64,000 nucleotides of DNA from Aureicoccus marinus (GCF_002954325.1 NZ_MQVX01000001.1:77840-141839), one strand, 5' to 3'; shown: positions 18,829-27,996, numbered from the stretch's first letter. Translations and numbers: made by a program. The notes: a model not told the origin generated them from the letters alone.

Positions 18829-18865
18829 AAAATCGACCTCTCCGTAAAATGAAGAGGCCGATTTT
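18829..18865 (-). terminator. Intrinsic terminator of the ASST-paralogue operon
   Basis: On the minus strand a 13-bp stem (AAAATCGGCCTCT with AGAGGTCGATTTT, one G-T wobble) with an 11-base loop is followed by a T run. It lies 22 bases after the stop codon of the gene ending at 18887. Confidence 0.8.
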
Positions 18866-18886
18866 AATGTGATTCCAATCAGATCC

Positions 18887-19633
18887 TTAGATCTGGTTTA
18901 AATAGTTCACCAGTGCCTGAAGATCTTCCTCGTCCTTCATCGAGATACGATTCTCCTTCATGAAAGTTTTGGCTTTTTCTCTAGCTTCCTTGGGGAGGTG
19001 CTTCAAAATACTGGACTTGCTTTTGTCTAGTTGAAGGGCCATGGGCTTGTCGTCCACTTTAAAAAAGTACCTTCTAAAGTGCGTAAAGCGGTTAGGCGTG
19101 GGCCGAACGAAAGAGTTGGCCGGGATTGTTCCTTCGGTAAACTTAACTTGATTCTTAAAATACAGTTGATACTTCCCTTCATTGACGATCGGGTAGAGGT
19201 AACCATTTCGGAGAGATTCATCTTCATTTTGAAAAGTCATCACGCCCATTTTCTTCTTGGTTTGATCGTCTTCAACCCAAATATTTCGAACGATAACCAA
19301 AGAACTTATCGTTGTATCGGCCACATTTTCAGAACGAATTTCGATTTCGTCGTTAAAGGCATTATGGCGGTAGAGGAAATTCCCAATTAGCTCATCCTTG
19401 TAATAAATCTTACAGGGCTTGAATTTTTCATTGATATAGACACTTCCAACCGTCGGAAGACCTCTTTCGTCAGCGGTTCTTTTGTTCTTTCGAATAGAGT
19501 TAAAGAAATCTGCTCTTCTGGAGCCACCTGCAGATGCGTTACCAGTAGCGAAACTCACTTGACTGCTCAACGAAATTGAAAAGCTGAAGGCCAGTGCAAA
19601 AAGCAAATGATCGCTCCAAGATTTAATATTCAT
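18887..19633 (-). CDS. Secreted protein, downstream member of a tandem paralogue pair
   Basis: 248 residues with a signal-peptide-like N-terminus (LLFALAFSFSISLSSQVSFA). From about residue 39 onward it aligns without large gaps to the product of the gene immediately upstream; shared blocks include GLPTVGS(V/I)YINE, LYRHNAFNDEIEIRS, MGVMTFQN, LRNGYLYPIV, ANSFVRPTPNRFTHF and DKSKSSILK. The C-terminus is a lysine-rich helical region (EKAKTFMKENRISMKDEEDL). The two genes are a tandem duplication that has diverged, mostly in the N-terminal 40 residues. No known domain recognised. Last gene of the probable operon with the arylsulfotransferase-like lipoprotein. Confidence 0.75.
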   Translation of the reverse strand: MNIKSWSDHLLFALAFSFSISLSSQVSFATGNASAGGSRRADFFNSIRKNKRTADERGLPTVGSVYINEKFKPCKIYYKDELIGNFLYRHNAFNDEIEIRSENVADTTISSLVIVRNIWVEDDQTKKKMGVMTFQNEDESLRNGYLYPIVNEGKYQLYFKNQVKFTEGTIPANSFVRPTPNRFTHFRRYFFKVDDKPMALQLDKSKSSILKHLPKEAREKAKTFMKENRISMKDEEDLQALVNYLNQI

Positions 19634-19663
19634 AGGGTTAGGTTTAGTATTTAAGAAAAGCGC

Positions 19664-20449
19664 CTAGCTATTCAAAAAGGTGATCAATTTAGCTAAATCT
19701 TCTTCGCTCTTCATCGAAATCTTGTTTTCTTTCATGAAGTCCTTCGCCTTATCGCGGAGTTCTTTAGGAAGTTGCTTTAGTATACTGGATTTGCTCTTGT
19801 CCAGTGGGAAGGCGATTTCCTTATCCTGAATCTTCAAGAAATACCGCTTAAAGTGCGTAAAACGATTAGGAGTAGGGCGCACAAACGAGTTTGCCGCCTG
19901 AGCACCTTCGGTATACTTGACCTGGTTCTTGTAATACAGTTGGTACATCCCTTGATCGACAATCGGGTAGAGGTAACCGTTACGTAATGATTGGTCGGGA
20001 TTTTGAAAAGTCATTACCCCCATTCTCTTGTTTGTGCTTGCATCTTCGAGCCAAAGATTTTTGACAATCAGAAGAGAGCTTACCATTTTGTCAGTAAGAT
20101 TCGTTGAACGGATTTCGATTTCGTCATTGAAGGCGTTGTGGCGGTACAGGTATTCTCCTTGGAATTCGTCCTTGTAATACACCTTACAAGGCTTAAATTC
20201 TTCATTGATGTAGATGGAGCCTACAGTAGGAAGGCCATTCACGTCTACAACACGCTTGTTTCGCAGTATATTAAAGAATTCTGCTGAGCGAGTAAGGTTC
20301 TGTAATCTGATTTGCTCCGTTTTAAGCGATGCCTGTCCTGGGTCTTGAGGTAGGAGTACTTCACCACCAGCGGCAGCCCCTTGACCTAAAACGGGCATTG
20401 TAACTAATGCCAGAGCCAATAGGATTCCAAATTTGGATTGGGCTTTCAT
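19664..20449 (-). CDS. Secreted protein, upstream member of a tandem paralogue pair
   Basis: 261 residues, signal peptide MKAQSKFGILLALALVTMPV ending near LGQ. Same architecture as the neighbouring paralogue: a core of about 200 residues with LPTVGSIYINEEFKPCKVYY, YRHNAFNDEIEIRSTN and FVRPTPNRFTHFKRY, and a Lys-rich C-terminal helix. It lies 24 bases after the arylsulfotransferase-like gene and 30 bases before its paralogue, so all three are likely co-transcribed. Function unknown; the conserved single cysteine (FKPCK) and repeated YYKNQVKYTEG/YLYPIV strands suggest a compact beta-rich fold. Confidence 0.75.
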   Translation of the reverse strand: MKAQSKFGILLALALVTMPVLGQGAAAGGEVLLPQDPGQASLKTEQIRLQNLTRSAEFFNILRNKRVVDVNGLPTVGSIYINEEFKPCKVYYKDEFQGEYLYRHNAFNDEIEIRSTNLTDKMVSSLLIVKNLWLEDASTNKRMGVMTFQNPDQSLRNGYLYPIVDQGMYQLYYKNQVKYTEGAQAANSFVRPTPNRFTHFKRYFLKIQDKEIAFPLDKSKSSILKQLPKELRDKAKDFMKENKISMKSEEDLAKLITFLNS

Positions 20450-20473
20450 ATTTATCGTTTTTGAATTGATTCT

Positions 20474-21796
20474 TTAAGGTTGATTGATAGGGAGGTTTTC
20501 AATCGCAGGGTCGTCGAGATCGTAATGGTAGGCTCTCCAAAAGAAGCCTTGTGCTTCGAGCTTCCAGGCAATTTCACCACTAGGGGTAATTTCCCAAAAA
20601 CCAAAGTCGCCTTCTGTAATCAGACGGTTGCCATTGGGTAAATCTTCAACGCCAGAAACCTTAGGGGAGTGCATTTCTGAGTCTGTAAAACTCCAAACAA
20701 CTTGGGGTTCATTATCTTGATTAGCGACCAAGCTCAAAGGGCTCGGAAGCGTTAATTCGTAAGCAGTGGATTGGGTGCCAGAGTTACCGTTGGCAAAAAT
20801 CAAGATATCGCCGGGATTGGAGTCGTCCAATAAGTTGGGGTAGTGGTTGTGGTCAAATAATACGGTACCCATATCGTTTTGATAGGCACGGGGATTTCCA
20901 AAACGGTAAACCAAATCGCCACCGAAACCAAAATTACCTCCGCTGGAAGTGGCAGCTTCTGCAGTTGTGGTACTGTGATCAATTACCCAGACCTCGCTAT
21001 AGAAGTTAGCGCTAAGATAGATCAAATCGTTCGCGGCATCATACGCAATTCCGTTGGCGTGAGAAATATCTCCGTTGTCGTTGACGATATGATTGACATT
21101 CACTTTGCGAATTTCTGTAGAAATATCTCCAAAATTGTCTGCTGAGGCATTGAATTCTTGAACCAAGTGATCCCACATATACCATTCCCAAACAATTTCT
21201 GAGGTATTGGGATTGATTTCGATTAAACCATCCGGGAAAACATCCACATTTAGCTCATAACCGGCCGCAGTTGCTTCTGAAGCAGTTTTACGCTCCCAGA
21301 TCATGGTAAGAATATTGCCGTTGGGCAGGAGTTCAGCATCGTGGTGAAGAATCACATCGTCCGTAGAGTAATCGAAAGAGAAGCTCTCTGATCCATCGGG
21401 GTTTATTAGAGCCATGCGACCACCAAAACCCCCAATAGTGATCTTGGGATCTTCTGATTCCAGCATAGCCAAAAGTTGGCCATTGGGCAAGAGGCGCACA
21501 TCGTTGCCTAGTCGACGCCCATCCATATCCCATTCATAGACAATTTCTGTATTGCGTGTCATTAAAAATACGCGGTTAGCAGCGGCGTCGTTAACGAGTA
21601 CATAGCCATTTGATGCGGTATTGTTGTTGAACAACAATAGGGTGCCAAAGGTATCGAGTGGCGTTTCTTCCTCCTCTTCTTCCTCTTCACCTACCTCATC
21701 GGGGGTGTCATCCGTTAGATTGATTAGACCATCTTGGCTACAAGAAAATACAAAGCCTACTAGGGCTAGGATTAGTATGAGTTTAATTTTTTTCAT
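20474..21796 (-). CDS. Arylsulfotransferase (ASST)-family lipoprotein
   Basis: 440 residues. Lipoprotein signal MKKIKLILILALVGFVFSC (Cys19), then a linker with a run of eight glutamates, then a beta-propeller of repeated blades with the LLPNG turn (VRLLPNGQLLAML, AELLPNGNILTMI, EDLPNGNRLITEG) and tryptophan-rich strands (IVWEWYMWDHLVQEF). HHDAELLPNG, NHIV and DHNHYPN supply the histidines expected in ASST/Arylsulfotran_2 propellers. Family enzymes transfer sulfate between phenolic compounds, but many Bacteroidota members are uncharacterised, so activity is not assured. It sits just after the SusCD terminator and heads the three-gene unit with the paralogue pair. Confidence 0.72.
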   Translation of the reverse strand: MKKIKLILILALVGFVFSCSQDGLINLTDDTPDEVGEEEEEEEETPLDTFGTLLLFNNNTASNGYVLVNDAAANRVFLMTRNTEIVYEWDMDGRRLGNDVRLLPNGQLLAMLESEDPKITIGGFGGRMALINPDGSESFSFDYSTDDVILHHDAELLPNGNILTMIWERKTASEATAAGYELNVDVFPDGLIEINPNTSEIVWEWYMWDHLVQEFNASADNFGDISTEIRKVNVNHIVNDNGDISHANGIAYDAANDLIYLSANFYSEVWVIDHSTTTAEAATSSGGNFGFGGDLVYRFGNPRAYQNDMGTVLFDHNHYPNLLDDSNPGDILIFANGNSGTQSTAYELTLPSPLSLVANQDNEPQVVWSFTDSEMHSPKVSGVEDLPNGNRLITEGDFGFWEITPSGEIAWKLEAQGFFWRAYHYDLDDPAIENLPINQP

Positions 21797-21810
21797 ATCG
21801 CTTACAATAT

Positions 21811-21841
21811 AAAAAAAGCCATCCCATTGGGATGGCTTTTT
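21811..21841 (-). terminator. Terminator after the SusC-SusD-lipoprotein unit
   Basis: Perfect 8-bp inverted repeat GCCATCCC/GGGATGGC (21818-21825, 21829-21836) with a 3-base loop, flanked by seven A and five T, so it can work in both directions. It lies 30 bases after the lipoprotein stop at 21871 and only 15 bases before the next start codon, which implies either read-through or a very short leader for the ASST-family gene. Confidence 0.85.
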
Positions 21842-21870
21842 CGACTAATTCGTAGAGTTTTGGTTCTCCC

Positions 21871-22740
21871 TTATGGGCACAAACTCAGAATAAGTTCACC
21901 AACAGCTGGTGATGGCCCATCAGAATAGGCCGGATCTCCGTTTGGTGCAGTAATCGAGAAGGTGATTTCAGAATCCCAGTCTCCCGATATAAATTCCCAA
22001 GTAACTGATGTTGCTGTAGCAGGAATAGTAACCGTGTTTGTGTCAGTGCTTCCTTCAGCAGCAGATACAAAGTAATCAGTAGCTACTCCGTCAACCGTTA
22101 CACGAATAGACGCTCCGTTCCATCCATCTCCGTACGAATCGTTCATAACCACTACGTAGTCACCAGGAACTGGAGCTACAGGAATACAGGTTACGTTAAC
22201 GGCGTAAGCGTAAGGCGAACGGTAGTAAGTACTACCAGCTGTAGTACCACTTACATCACTACTACTGAAGGTTCTACCATCGGTAAGAACAACTTCGAAA
22301 CGGTATGTGAATGCATCACCACCGGTGTAGTCAGCAGAAGTCAATCCCAAGAATCCTGAAATCTCACCTAGGGTAGAGTTAACAGTAAATTCTGGAAGGC
22401 CACGCTCACTAGTACCGAAAGTGCTAGGATCAAAAGTTGTGAACAATTGATCAGAAACACTGCGGTCAACACCATCGTCAAATTGACGCTCTTGGAAAGA
22501 GTAGTACAAGTTGATTGCTTCTACAACCTGGTCATCAGCCGTTTGCATCTCCATAGTTACAGAGAAAGGTGATTCAGGTACAAAAGCATTAAATGGGTTC
22601 CCTGCGGTTGCACGGGTTCTTAAAAAGGTTCCTGAAGTAAAGTCACTCAGTACTTGCTGAACCAGCTTGTCTTCTTCCTCACAAGAAACTAGGCTAAGGA
22701 GGGCACAAGCGATTAAGATATATTTACGAAATACTTTCAT
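21871..22740 (-). CDS. SusE-position outer-membrane lipoprotein
   Basis: 289 residues. Lipobox LLSLVSC with Cys20 followed directly by EEEDK, an acidic stretch consistent with surface export in Bacteroidota. Ig-like beta domains follow, including FTYRFEVVLTDGRTFSSSDVSG. The C-terminal domain (about 190-289) contains DSYGDGWNGASIRVTV, a Ca-like acidic turn motif found repeatedly in flavobacterial surface proteins. Position directly after SusD and before a terminator is where SusE/F-type binding lipoproteins lie. Its ligand is unknown. Confidence 0.75.
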   Translation of the reverse strand: MKVFRKYILIACALLSLVSCEEEDKLVQQVLSDFTSGTFLRTRATAGNPFNAFVPESPFSVTMEMQTADDQVVEAINLYYSFQERQFDDGVDRSVSDQLFTTFDPSTFGTSERGLPEFTVNSTLGEISGFLGLTSADYTGGDAFTYRFEVVLTDGRTFSSSDVSGTTAGSTYYRSPYAYAVNVTCIPVAPVPGDYVVVMNDSYGDGWNGASIRVTVDGVATDYFVSAAEGSTDTNTVTIPATATSVTWEFISGDWDSEITFSITAPNGDPAYSDGPSPAVGELILSLCP

Positions 22741-22753
22741 TTTTCTTCAGATT

Positions 22754-24391
22754 TTAATTGGCAGGTGGGAAAGATGGGCTAGAAGGATTGGTATCCCAGA
22801 AAACCTGATCTGTCACTCCTGTTTTTTGAGTTGCGTTAGAATTGGTATTAGCATAATTCGCAGGGTAGAAGAACGAGCGAATAAAAGCACCTGGATCTGG
22901 CTCTAAGTTAGGCTCCACTGTTCTTGGGAAACCTGTTCTTCTGTAGAAGTTGAAGCCGTCGTGACCATTACCTCTTAAAGCAACGAAGAATTGTTCAGCC
23001 ATGATGTTCATCTTGCCTGTATCGTCAGCAGCATCAAAGGCGGCGTCAATAGAAGCGATAAATGCATTAACGTCAGCATCCAATGGAGTTACAGAAGTAT
23101 CTGCATCAGGATCCAAATTCAGGAATGTACGAACCTTCGCGATAGATTTGGCCATACCATCAAGGATGTTCTGCTTGCCAGCTGCAGGCGAAGTAGCCAT
23201 GGCAACTTCCGCTTTCCAGAAATCAACCCAAGAAGCTAATAGCATCGGCGTAATACCAGCACCAGCACCTCCTGAACCAACAGCAATACCTTCAAAACGG
23301 CTGTCATCGTAGTTACCACCAACGGGGTAAACTCCGTGAGCAGTTCTCAAGAAACCATCTGGTGGAATACCTTCATCGCTACCGTGATTTCTTCCCCAGT
23401 ACCCGTTTTCTAACGAGCAATAGGCATAACCACCAGCTAAGTAGTGATTCGGAGGAAACGTCAATGAACAACCCAAAGTTTCTTCATTCGGGTCTACTCC
23501 TGGAGCACCAGGTGTTTCAGCAGTCTGACGATAGAAATAAAAGCGAATACGCGGGTCAGCGCTCTCTTGCATCAAATTCATCAACCAGATAGACATGTAG
23601 TCACCACCGGCACCAGAACTCGTGTACGAAGCAGCGTAGTTAGGGTGACGTGTATCAGGCTGAACATCGTTGGTAGCCCACTGAAACTGAAAGTCATCAG
23701 CAGAATCTTGGATGTAGTTACCGCTATTGACGATAGCATTGAAGCCAGCAAAATCCCCAGTATTTATTGCTAAACGCATTTTCAGCGTGTTGGCAGCCAA
23801 TACCCATTTGCTCCAATCGAAACCATAGAAGAAATCGTATTGAGGATTACCAGCGGATGCATTGGTAAAGTTAGTGATAGCACTATCTAGTAGAGCGTCA
23901 GCAGCGGCGTAGATAGCAGCACCTCCGTCAGCAGCAGGGTTGAGGTTAGTCTCATCCAAAGCTTCGCTGTAAGGTACGTCACCGAAGTAATCTACCAATA
24001 AAGTAATGGTATAAGCTTCCATTACTTGTCCCATACCGATGTGGCGAGTCAAACCGATTTCCTCAGCAAGTACATTCATTTGTTGAATATTCTTCAGGAT
24101 ACCTACATAAGCAGATTCCCAGTTGCCGTCAAATCCAGCAGGAGAGTAGTTGTTTTGGTAGTTACGACCAAACATGTTCTCAATTCGAACAACCTCTGAT
24201 CCTGTTTCACCCAGAGACTCGACCAATCGGGCGAAGTTCTCCTGGATCTCATTCAAGAGGAAGTTAGGGTCAGCCTGACTTGGGGTCAACCTGTTCGGGT
24301 TTTCCGTCAAGTCCAGCTCTGTTGTTTCACACGAGTAGAAGAGACCTCCTGCAACGAGTGAACACAATAAATAAGCAAATATCTTTTTCAT
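22754..24391 (-). CDS. SusD/RagB-like nutrient-binding lipoprotein
   Basis: 545 residues, lipobox GGLFYSC with Cys21. The body matches the SusD-like_2 type: NPNRLTPSQADPNFLLNEIQ, QVMEAYTITLLVDYFGDVPYSEAL, WVLAANTLKMRLAIN and a C-terminal GFNFYRRTGFPRT. TPR-like helices form the scaffold that caps the SusC barrel and captures ligand. It lies 32 bases downstream of the SusC gene in the same unit. No glycoside hydrolase or polysaccharide lyase is adjacent, so the substrate may be peptide or another oligomer rather than a glycan; that is inference. Confidence 0.9.
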   Translation of the reverse strand: MKKIFAYLLCSLVAGGLFYSCETTELDLTENPNRLTPSQADPNFLLNEIQENFARLVESLGETGSEVVRIENMFGRNYQNNYSPAGFDGNWESAYVGILKNIQQMNVLAEEIGLTRHIGMGQVMEAYTITLLVDYFGDVPYSEALDETNLNPAADGGAAIYAAADALLDSAITNFTNASAGNPQYDFFYGFDWSKWVLAANTLKMRLAINTGDFAGFNAIVNSGNYIQDSADDFQFQWATNDVQPDTRHPNYAASYTSSGAGGDYMSIWLMNLMQESADPRIRFYFYRQTAETPGAPGVDPNEETLGCSLTFPPNHYLAGGYAYCSLENGYWGRNHGSDEGIPPDGFLRTAHGVYPVGGNYDDSRFEGIAVGSGGAGAGITPMLLASWVDFWKAEVAMATSPAAGKQNILDGMAKSIAKVRTFLNLDPDADTSVTPLDADVNAFIASIDAAFDAADDTGKMNIMAEQFFVALRGNGHDGFNFYRRTGFPRTVEPNLEPDPGAFIRSFFYPANYANTNSNATQKTGVTDQVFWDTNPSSPSFPPAN

Positions 24392-24423
24392 GATCTATAA
24401 TAAATCTTGTTTCTATTCAATAA

Positions 24424-27400
24424 TTAGAAGGAAGCTTTGATGCTCATTCCATATCTCTTCGAACTTGGACCATTCAAGAAGTCAAATCCACGTCCGTTAC
24501 CAATACCTACACCAGCTACGTTAGGATCAAAGTTGGTTCCATCTGGTATGTTGATTGCATCGAACCAAAGGTTCTGTCCAGAGAGGGTAAAGCTCAAAGA
24601 CCCAAATGGAGTCTTGTCCAAAATCTTAGAAGGAACACTGTAGCTCAGTGAAACTTCCTGCAGACGTAGTACAGAAGCATCATAGATACCTAGTTCGTCT
24701 GGGCCGAAAAGAACGTTAGAGAAGTAGAACTGAGAGTTCACCAACTGAACGTTATTTGGGTTACCGTCAGGACCGTCACCAGGAAGGATGAAAGTTCTTA
24801 GACGATCTTCTGTATCTGTGGTAAGACCACGACCAAGAAGTGTAGAAACAGTTCTTGAGTAGATGTCACCTCCATGAGTATAGCTAATCAAAGCACTCAA
24901 AGTGAAGTTTTTGAAGCTGATACTGTTGTTAACGTTTAACAACCAGTCTGGGTTAGGATCACCAATTACGAACAATCCTTGCTCTTCGATGTAAGAACCG
25001 TCAGCGTTAACGCTAAGGTTACCGGCATCGTTGCGTTGTACACGAGTACCAACGATTACCCCTAGCTGCTCATCTTTGATCGCAGCGTTACCAAGGCTGG
25101 AGAATCCAGAGAATACAATAACGTCAGTATCCTGACCTAGATCTTTAACGATAGACTCGTTAGTCGTCCAGTTGGCGTTAACATTCCAAGCAAACCCACC
25201 TTCATCAGCAGGGCGGAAAATATCCACACCAAGGTCGATTTCTATACCGTTTGATTGAATCTCACCTACGTTAGTCTGCGTAGTAGCGAATCCAGTAGAA
25301 GGATCAAGTGGGCGACTTACAATCAAATCCTCTGTTTTTCTAGTATAGTAGGAGGCATCTAAGGTGATTCTGTTGTCCCAAGCGCGAGCTTCAACACCAA
25401 ACTCAAGCTCCTGAAGAAGCTCAGGCTTCAATGCAGGGTTACCTAATTGGCGGTTAGAAGAGTTGGTTACAACGTCAACTCCATTGCTTTGGAAATCTTG
25501 AGTATTCAAGTTCAAAGTGGCCGCGACAGGATATCCAGTAGGGAAGTTTGCAGAAGTCCCGTAACCTGCACGGATTTTCAAGTAGTTGATTCCATTCTGG
25601 CTTTGCAATCCGTCAATAAATTTAGTCGGAATGAAAGAAACACTAGCAGAAGGGTAGAAGATGGATCGGTTGTCAGGAGCAAGGTTAGATACCCAGTCAT
25701 TACGTCCAGCAAGGGTCAAGTAGAACATGCGATCGTAATCAAAATCGATCTGTCCAAATACCCCGGCAATGTTACGTTCCTGTGAGAACTGAATCTCATC
25801 TTGTATTGCAAAGTTGAAGTGACGAAGTACTCCAAATACCTGCTGACCAGAACTTGCAACACCATTACGATCAAATACCTCACGACGCGATGTTGCACCG
25901 GCATTGAATGTCATACCAACCTTGTCAGAGAGGTCATACTGACCAGACAAAATGATATCGTGGTTGTTGATGGTGTTCAAGTTAGTCCAAGTCTGAAGGA
26001 TACCACTTTCAAGGGCAACATCAGATTGACCACGTCCACCTTTGTTTTGTGAGTTTGTATTGCTTTCTGCGTATACATCCAAACCAAAACGGTAGAGCAA
26101 GTTCAAGTTGTCATTGATCGCGTAAGTTGCAGAAATCTGACCGAAGGTACGGTTAGTCAACTGACGGAATTGCGCGTTCTTAACAGTCCACAGCGGGTGC
26201 TGGATACTGTTGTTCTGACGGTAGTAAACACTAGAGCCATCGAGTGGGTTTTCGAAAGGAAGACCAATCAAGTCTACCGAACGAGGAGTAAAGAATAATT
26301 CTCCGAATACAGAAGAACCGGATCCGAAGGCACCGTTACCTGTAGAAGCTGCTACAGGAGGAGTGCGGAAACGGGTTCTGGAGTAGTTCAAGGTACCGGC
26401 AACAGTAATTTTATTCGAAAGAACTGCGCGTCCACCTACACCGATGTTGTAACGTTGAACGTTGTTTCCAGGAGTAAATCCTGAATCATCCAAGTGACCG
26501 AAGTTCGCGTTGTATGCCGTTTTACCGTCATCAGAGGCTCCGCTAACGTTAACAGAGTTTGATAATACAGTACCTGTGCGGAAGAAGCGACCAACACTGT
26601 TGTAAGGTCTCCAATCGTAGCGGGCTCCAGCAAATTCTGGGAATGCCTGTGGAATTCCAGTAGCAGAAGAAGCTGTAGAGTAAGGGTGAGCTAACGTACC
26701 GTTATCATCGATAGCCGATTGAGCTCCCCATCCTGCAGTTCCTTCTCTGTCGAAGCTAGGACCCCAGTTCGAGAAGAACCATCCGAAGTTCTGGTCGAAA
26801 CCGTTACCGTATTGGCTCTGATAATCAGCCAAAGAAGCGATTTCGTTGAAGAACACAGACGAAGTAACAGATACTTCGTTCTTCTTGTTTTTCGCTCCAG
26901 CGGATCCGTTCTTAGTAGTAATTAAGATTACACCGTTACGTCCCTGAGTACCATAAAGAGTAGCAGCAGCAAGACCTTTCAATACGTTAACACTCTCGAT
27001 GTTGTTCGGATCAAGATCCAAGAAACGGCTAGAACCGTTGTTTCCATCGACGAAGTCATCATTGGCATTGGTTTGGCTAGCGAAAGGAACACCGTCTACA
27101 ATAAAGAGCGGTTGGTTACTACCACTAAATGTACTTAGACCACGGATAATGATACTCGTACCAGATCCAGATAGTCCACTTTGGTTGGTGATGTTCAAAC
27201 CAGAAGCTTTACCAGTCAATACACGACCGATATCCCCTTCAGGGCGTTGCTCCAATTGCTCTTCACCTACTTCAGATACCGCATAACCCAGAGCTTGCTT
27301 TTCACGCTTAATACCCTGTGCAGTTACAACGACTTCTTGAAGTGCTTGAGCATCTTCGAACATTTGTACGTTGATCACATTTGCAGCTCCGACAACTCGG

Positions 27401-27642
27401 CGCTCCAATTTAAGACCGATGTACGTAAATAGTAACACCTGGCCTTCGCTCGCTTCGATGGAATAATTTCCATCAAAATCTGTCTGAGTACCGTTAGCGG
27501 TTCCCTCGACGACAATGTTGGCTCCTGGTAGGGGCACTCCATCAGCATCGGTTACCGTTCCGGTAATCGTCTTTTGTGCAAAAGCTACTTGCACAACTAA
27601 TGCCATAAAAAGCATCAGTAAACCTGTAAGTTTTGTCCTCAT
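24424..27642 (-). CDS. SusC/RagA-type TonB-linked outer-membrane transporter
   Basis: 1072 residues. Signal peptide (MLFMALVVQVAFAQ), then a carboxypeptidase-D regulatory-like domain (KTITGTVTDADGVPLPGANI, about 23-105), the LQEVVVTAQGIKREKQALGY segment, the TonB plug (RPEGDIGRVLTGKASGLNI to LYGTQGRNGVILITTK, about 130-245) and a 22-strand-type barrel ending in KRYGMSIKASF with the terminal aromatic residue needed for barrel assembly. It imports large ligands captured by the downstream SusD homologue, using TonB energy. First gene of a SusC-SusD-lipoprotein unit. Confidence 0.93.
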   Translation of the reverse strand: MRTKLTGLLMLFMALVVQVAFAQKTITGTVTDADGVPLPGANIVVEGTANGTQTDFDGNYSIEASEGQVLLFTYIGLKLERRVVGAANVINVQMFEDAQALQEVVVTAQGIKREKQALGYAVSEVGEEQLEQRPEGDIGRVLTGKASGLNITNQSGLSGSGTSIIIRGLSTFSGSNQPLFIVDGVPFASQTNANDDFVDGNNGSSRFLDLDPNNIESVNVLKGLAAATLYGTQGRNGVILITTKNGSAGAKNKKNEVSVTSSVFFNEIASLADYQSQYGNGFDQNFGWFFSNWGPSFDREGTAGWGAQSAIDDNGTLAHPYSTASSATGIPQAFPEFAGARYDWRPYNSVGRFFRTGTVLSNSVNVSGASDDGKTAYNANFGHLDDSGFTPGNNVQRYNIGVGGRAVLSNKITVAGTLNYSRTRFRTPPVAASTGNGAFGSGSSVFGELFFTPRSVDLIGLPFENPLDGSSVYYRQNNSIQHPLWTVKNAQFRQLTNRTFGQISATYAINDNLNLLYRFGLDVYAESNTNSQNKGGRGQSDVALESGILQTWTNLNTINNHDIILSGQYDLSDKVGMTFNAGATSRREVFDRNGVASSGQQVFGVLRHFNFAIQDEIQFSQERNIAGVFGQIDFDYDRMFYLTLAGRNDWVSNLAPDNRSIFYPSASVSFIPTKFIDGLQSQNGINYLKIRAGYGTSANFPTGYPVAATLNLNTQDFQSNGVDVVTNSSNRQLGNPALKPELLQELEFGVEARAWDNRITLDASYYTRKTEDLIVSRPLDPSTGFATTQTNVGEIQSNGIEIDLGVDIFRPADEGGFAWNVNANWTTNESIVKDLGQDTDVIVFSGFSSLGNAAIKDEQLGVIVGTRVQRNDAGNLSVNADGSYIEEQGLFVIGDPNPDWLLNVNNSISFKNFTLSALISYTHGGDIYSRTVSTLLGRGLTTDTEDRLRTFILPGDGPDGNPNNVQLVNSQFYFSNVLFGPDELGIYDASVLRLQEVSLSYSVPSKILDKTPFGSLSFTLSGQNLWFDAINIPDGTNFDPNVAGVGIGNGRGFDFLNGPSSKRYGMSIKASF

Positions 27643-27922
27643 TTTTCAATTATTTGAATTAGCTAGCGGCTAAAGTGCTAAAAGCTTGTTAAAAATCCAA
27701 ACGGTATTACCAGAAAATTAAGAAATCGTTAGCCCTTTTGTAATAATTACATAATTCACACCCTTTAATTGGATTTGCTGAGAAAAATTCAAGGTGGAAT
27801 TATTGGTATCGCAATTTTGAACAGAATCAAGGCACGCTTCGTGAGATTGGAAGAATGGGAGGGTTATATATATAGGTATAAAAATGCTGCTTGGGTAGTT
27901 CTCTTAAAAAAAGAGCTGAGCA
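27643..27922. other. Divergent intergenic region between susC-like gene and rpsL
   Basis: The 354-base gap between the SusC and rpsL start codons holds the rpsL promoter at its right end. In the remaining 280 bases I see AT-rich sequence and no convincing gene. On the SusC side a TAATTTTC box is the best -7 match, but it lacks a properly spaced TTG, so the SusC promoter is unassigned. Confidence 0.5.
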
Positions 27923-27953
27923 TTTGTTTTATAATCATTTATCGCTACATTTG
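27923..27953 (+). promoter_or_regulatory. Promoter of the ribosomal protein block (rpsL)
   Basis: TTTG (27923-27926), a 19-base spacer and TACATTTG (27946-27953) match the Bacteroidota primary-sigma consensus exactly. The predicted transcript starts near 27960, giving a leader of about 37 bases with a small CCCC/GGGG hairpin before the rpsL ATG. Confidence 0.8.
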
Positions 27954-27996
27954 CAGCCCCAAAAATGACGGGGAACTAACATAAGTTAAGGATTTA

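Noticed and set aside
27769-27984. 71-codon open frame before rpsL
   Set aside because: Starts with TTG, overlaps the rpsL promoter, and its translation has no family resemblance.
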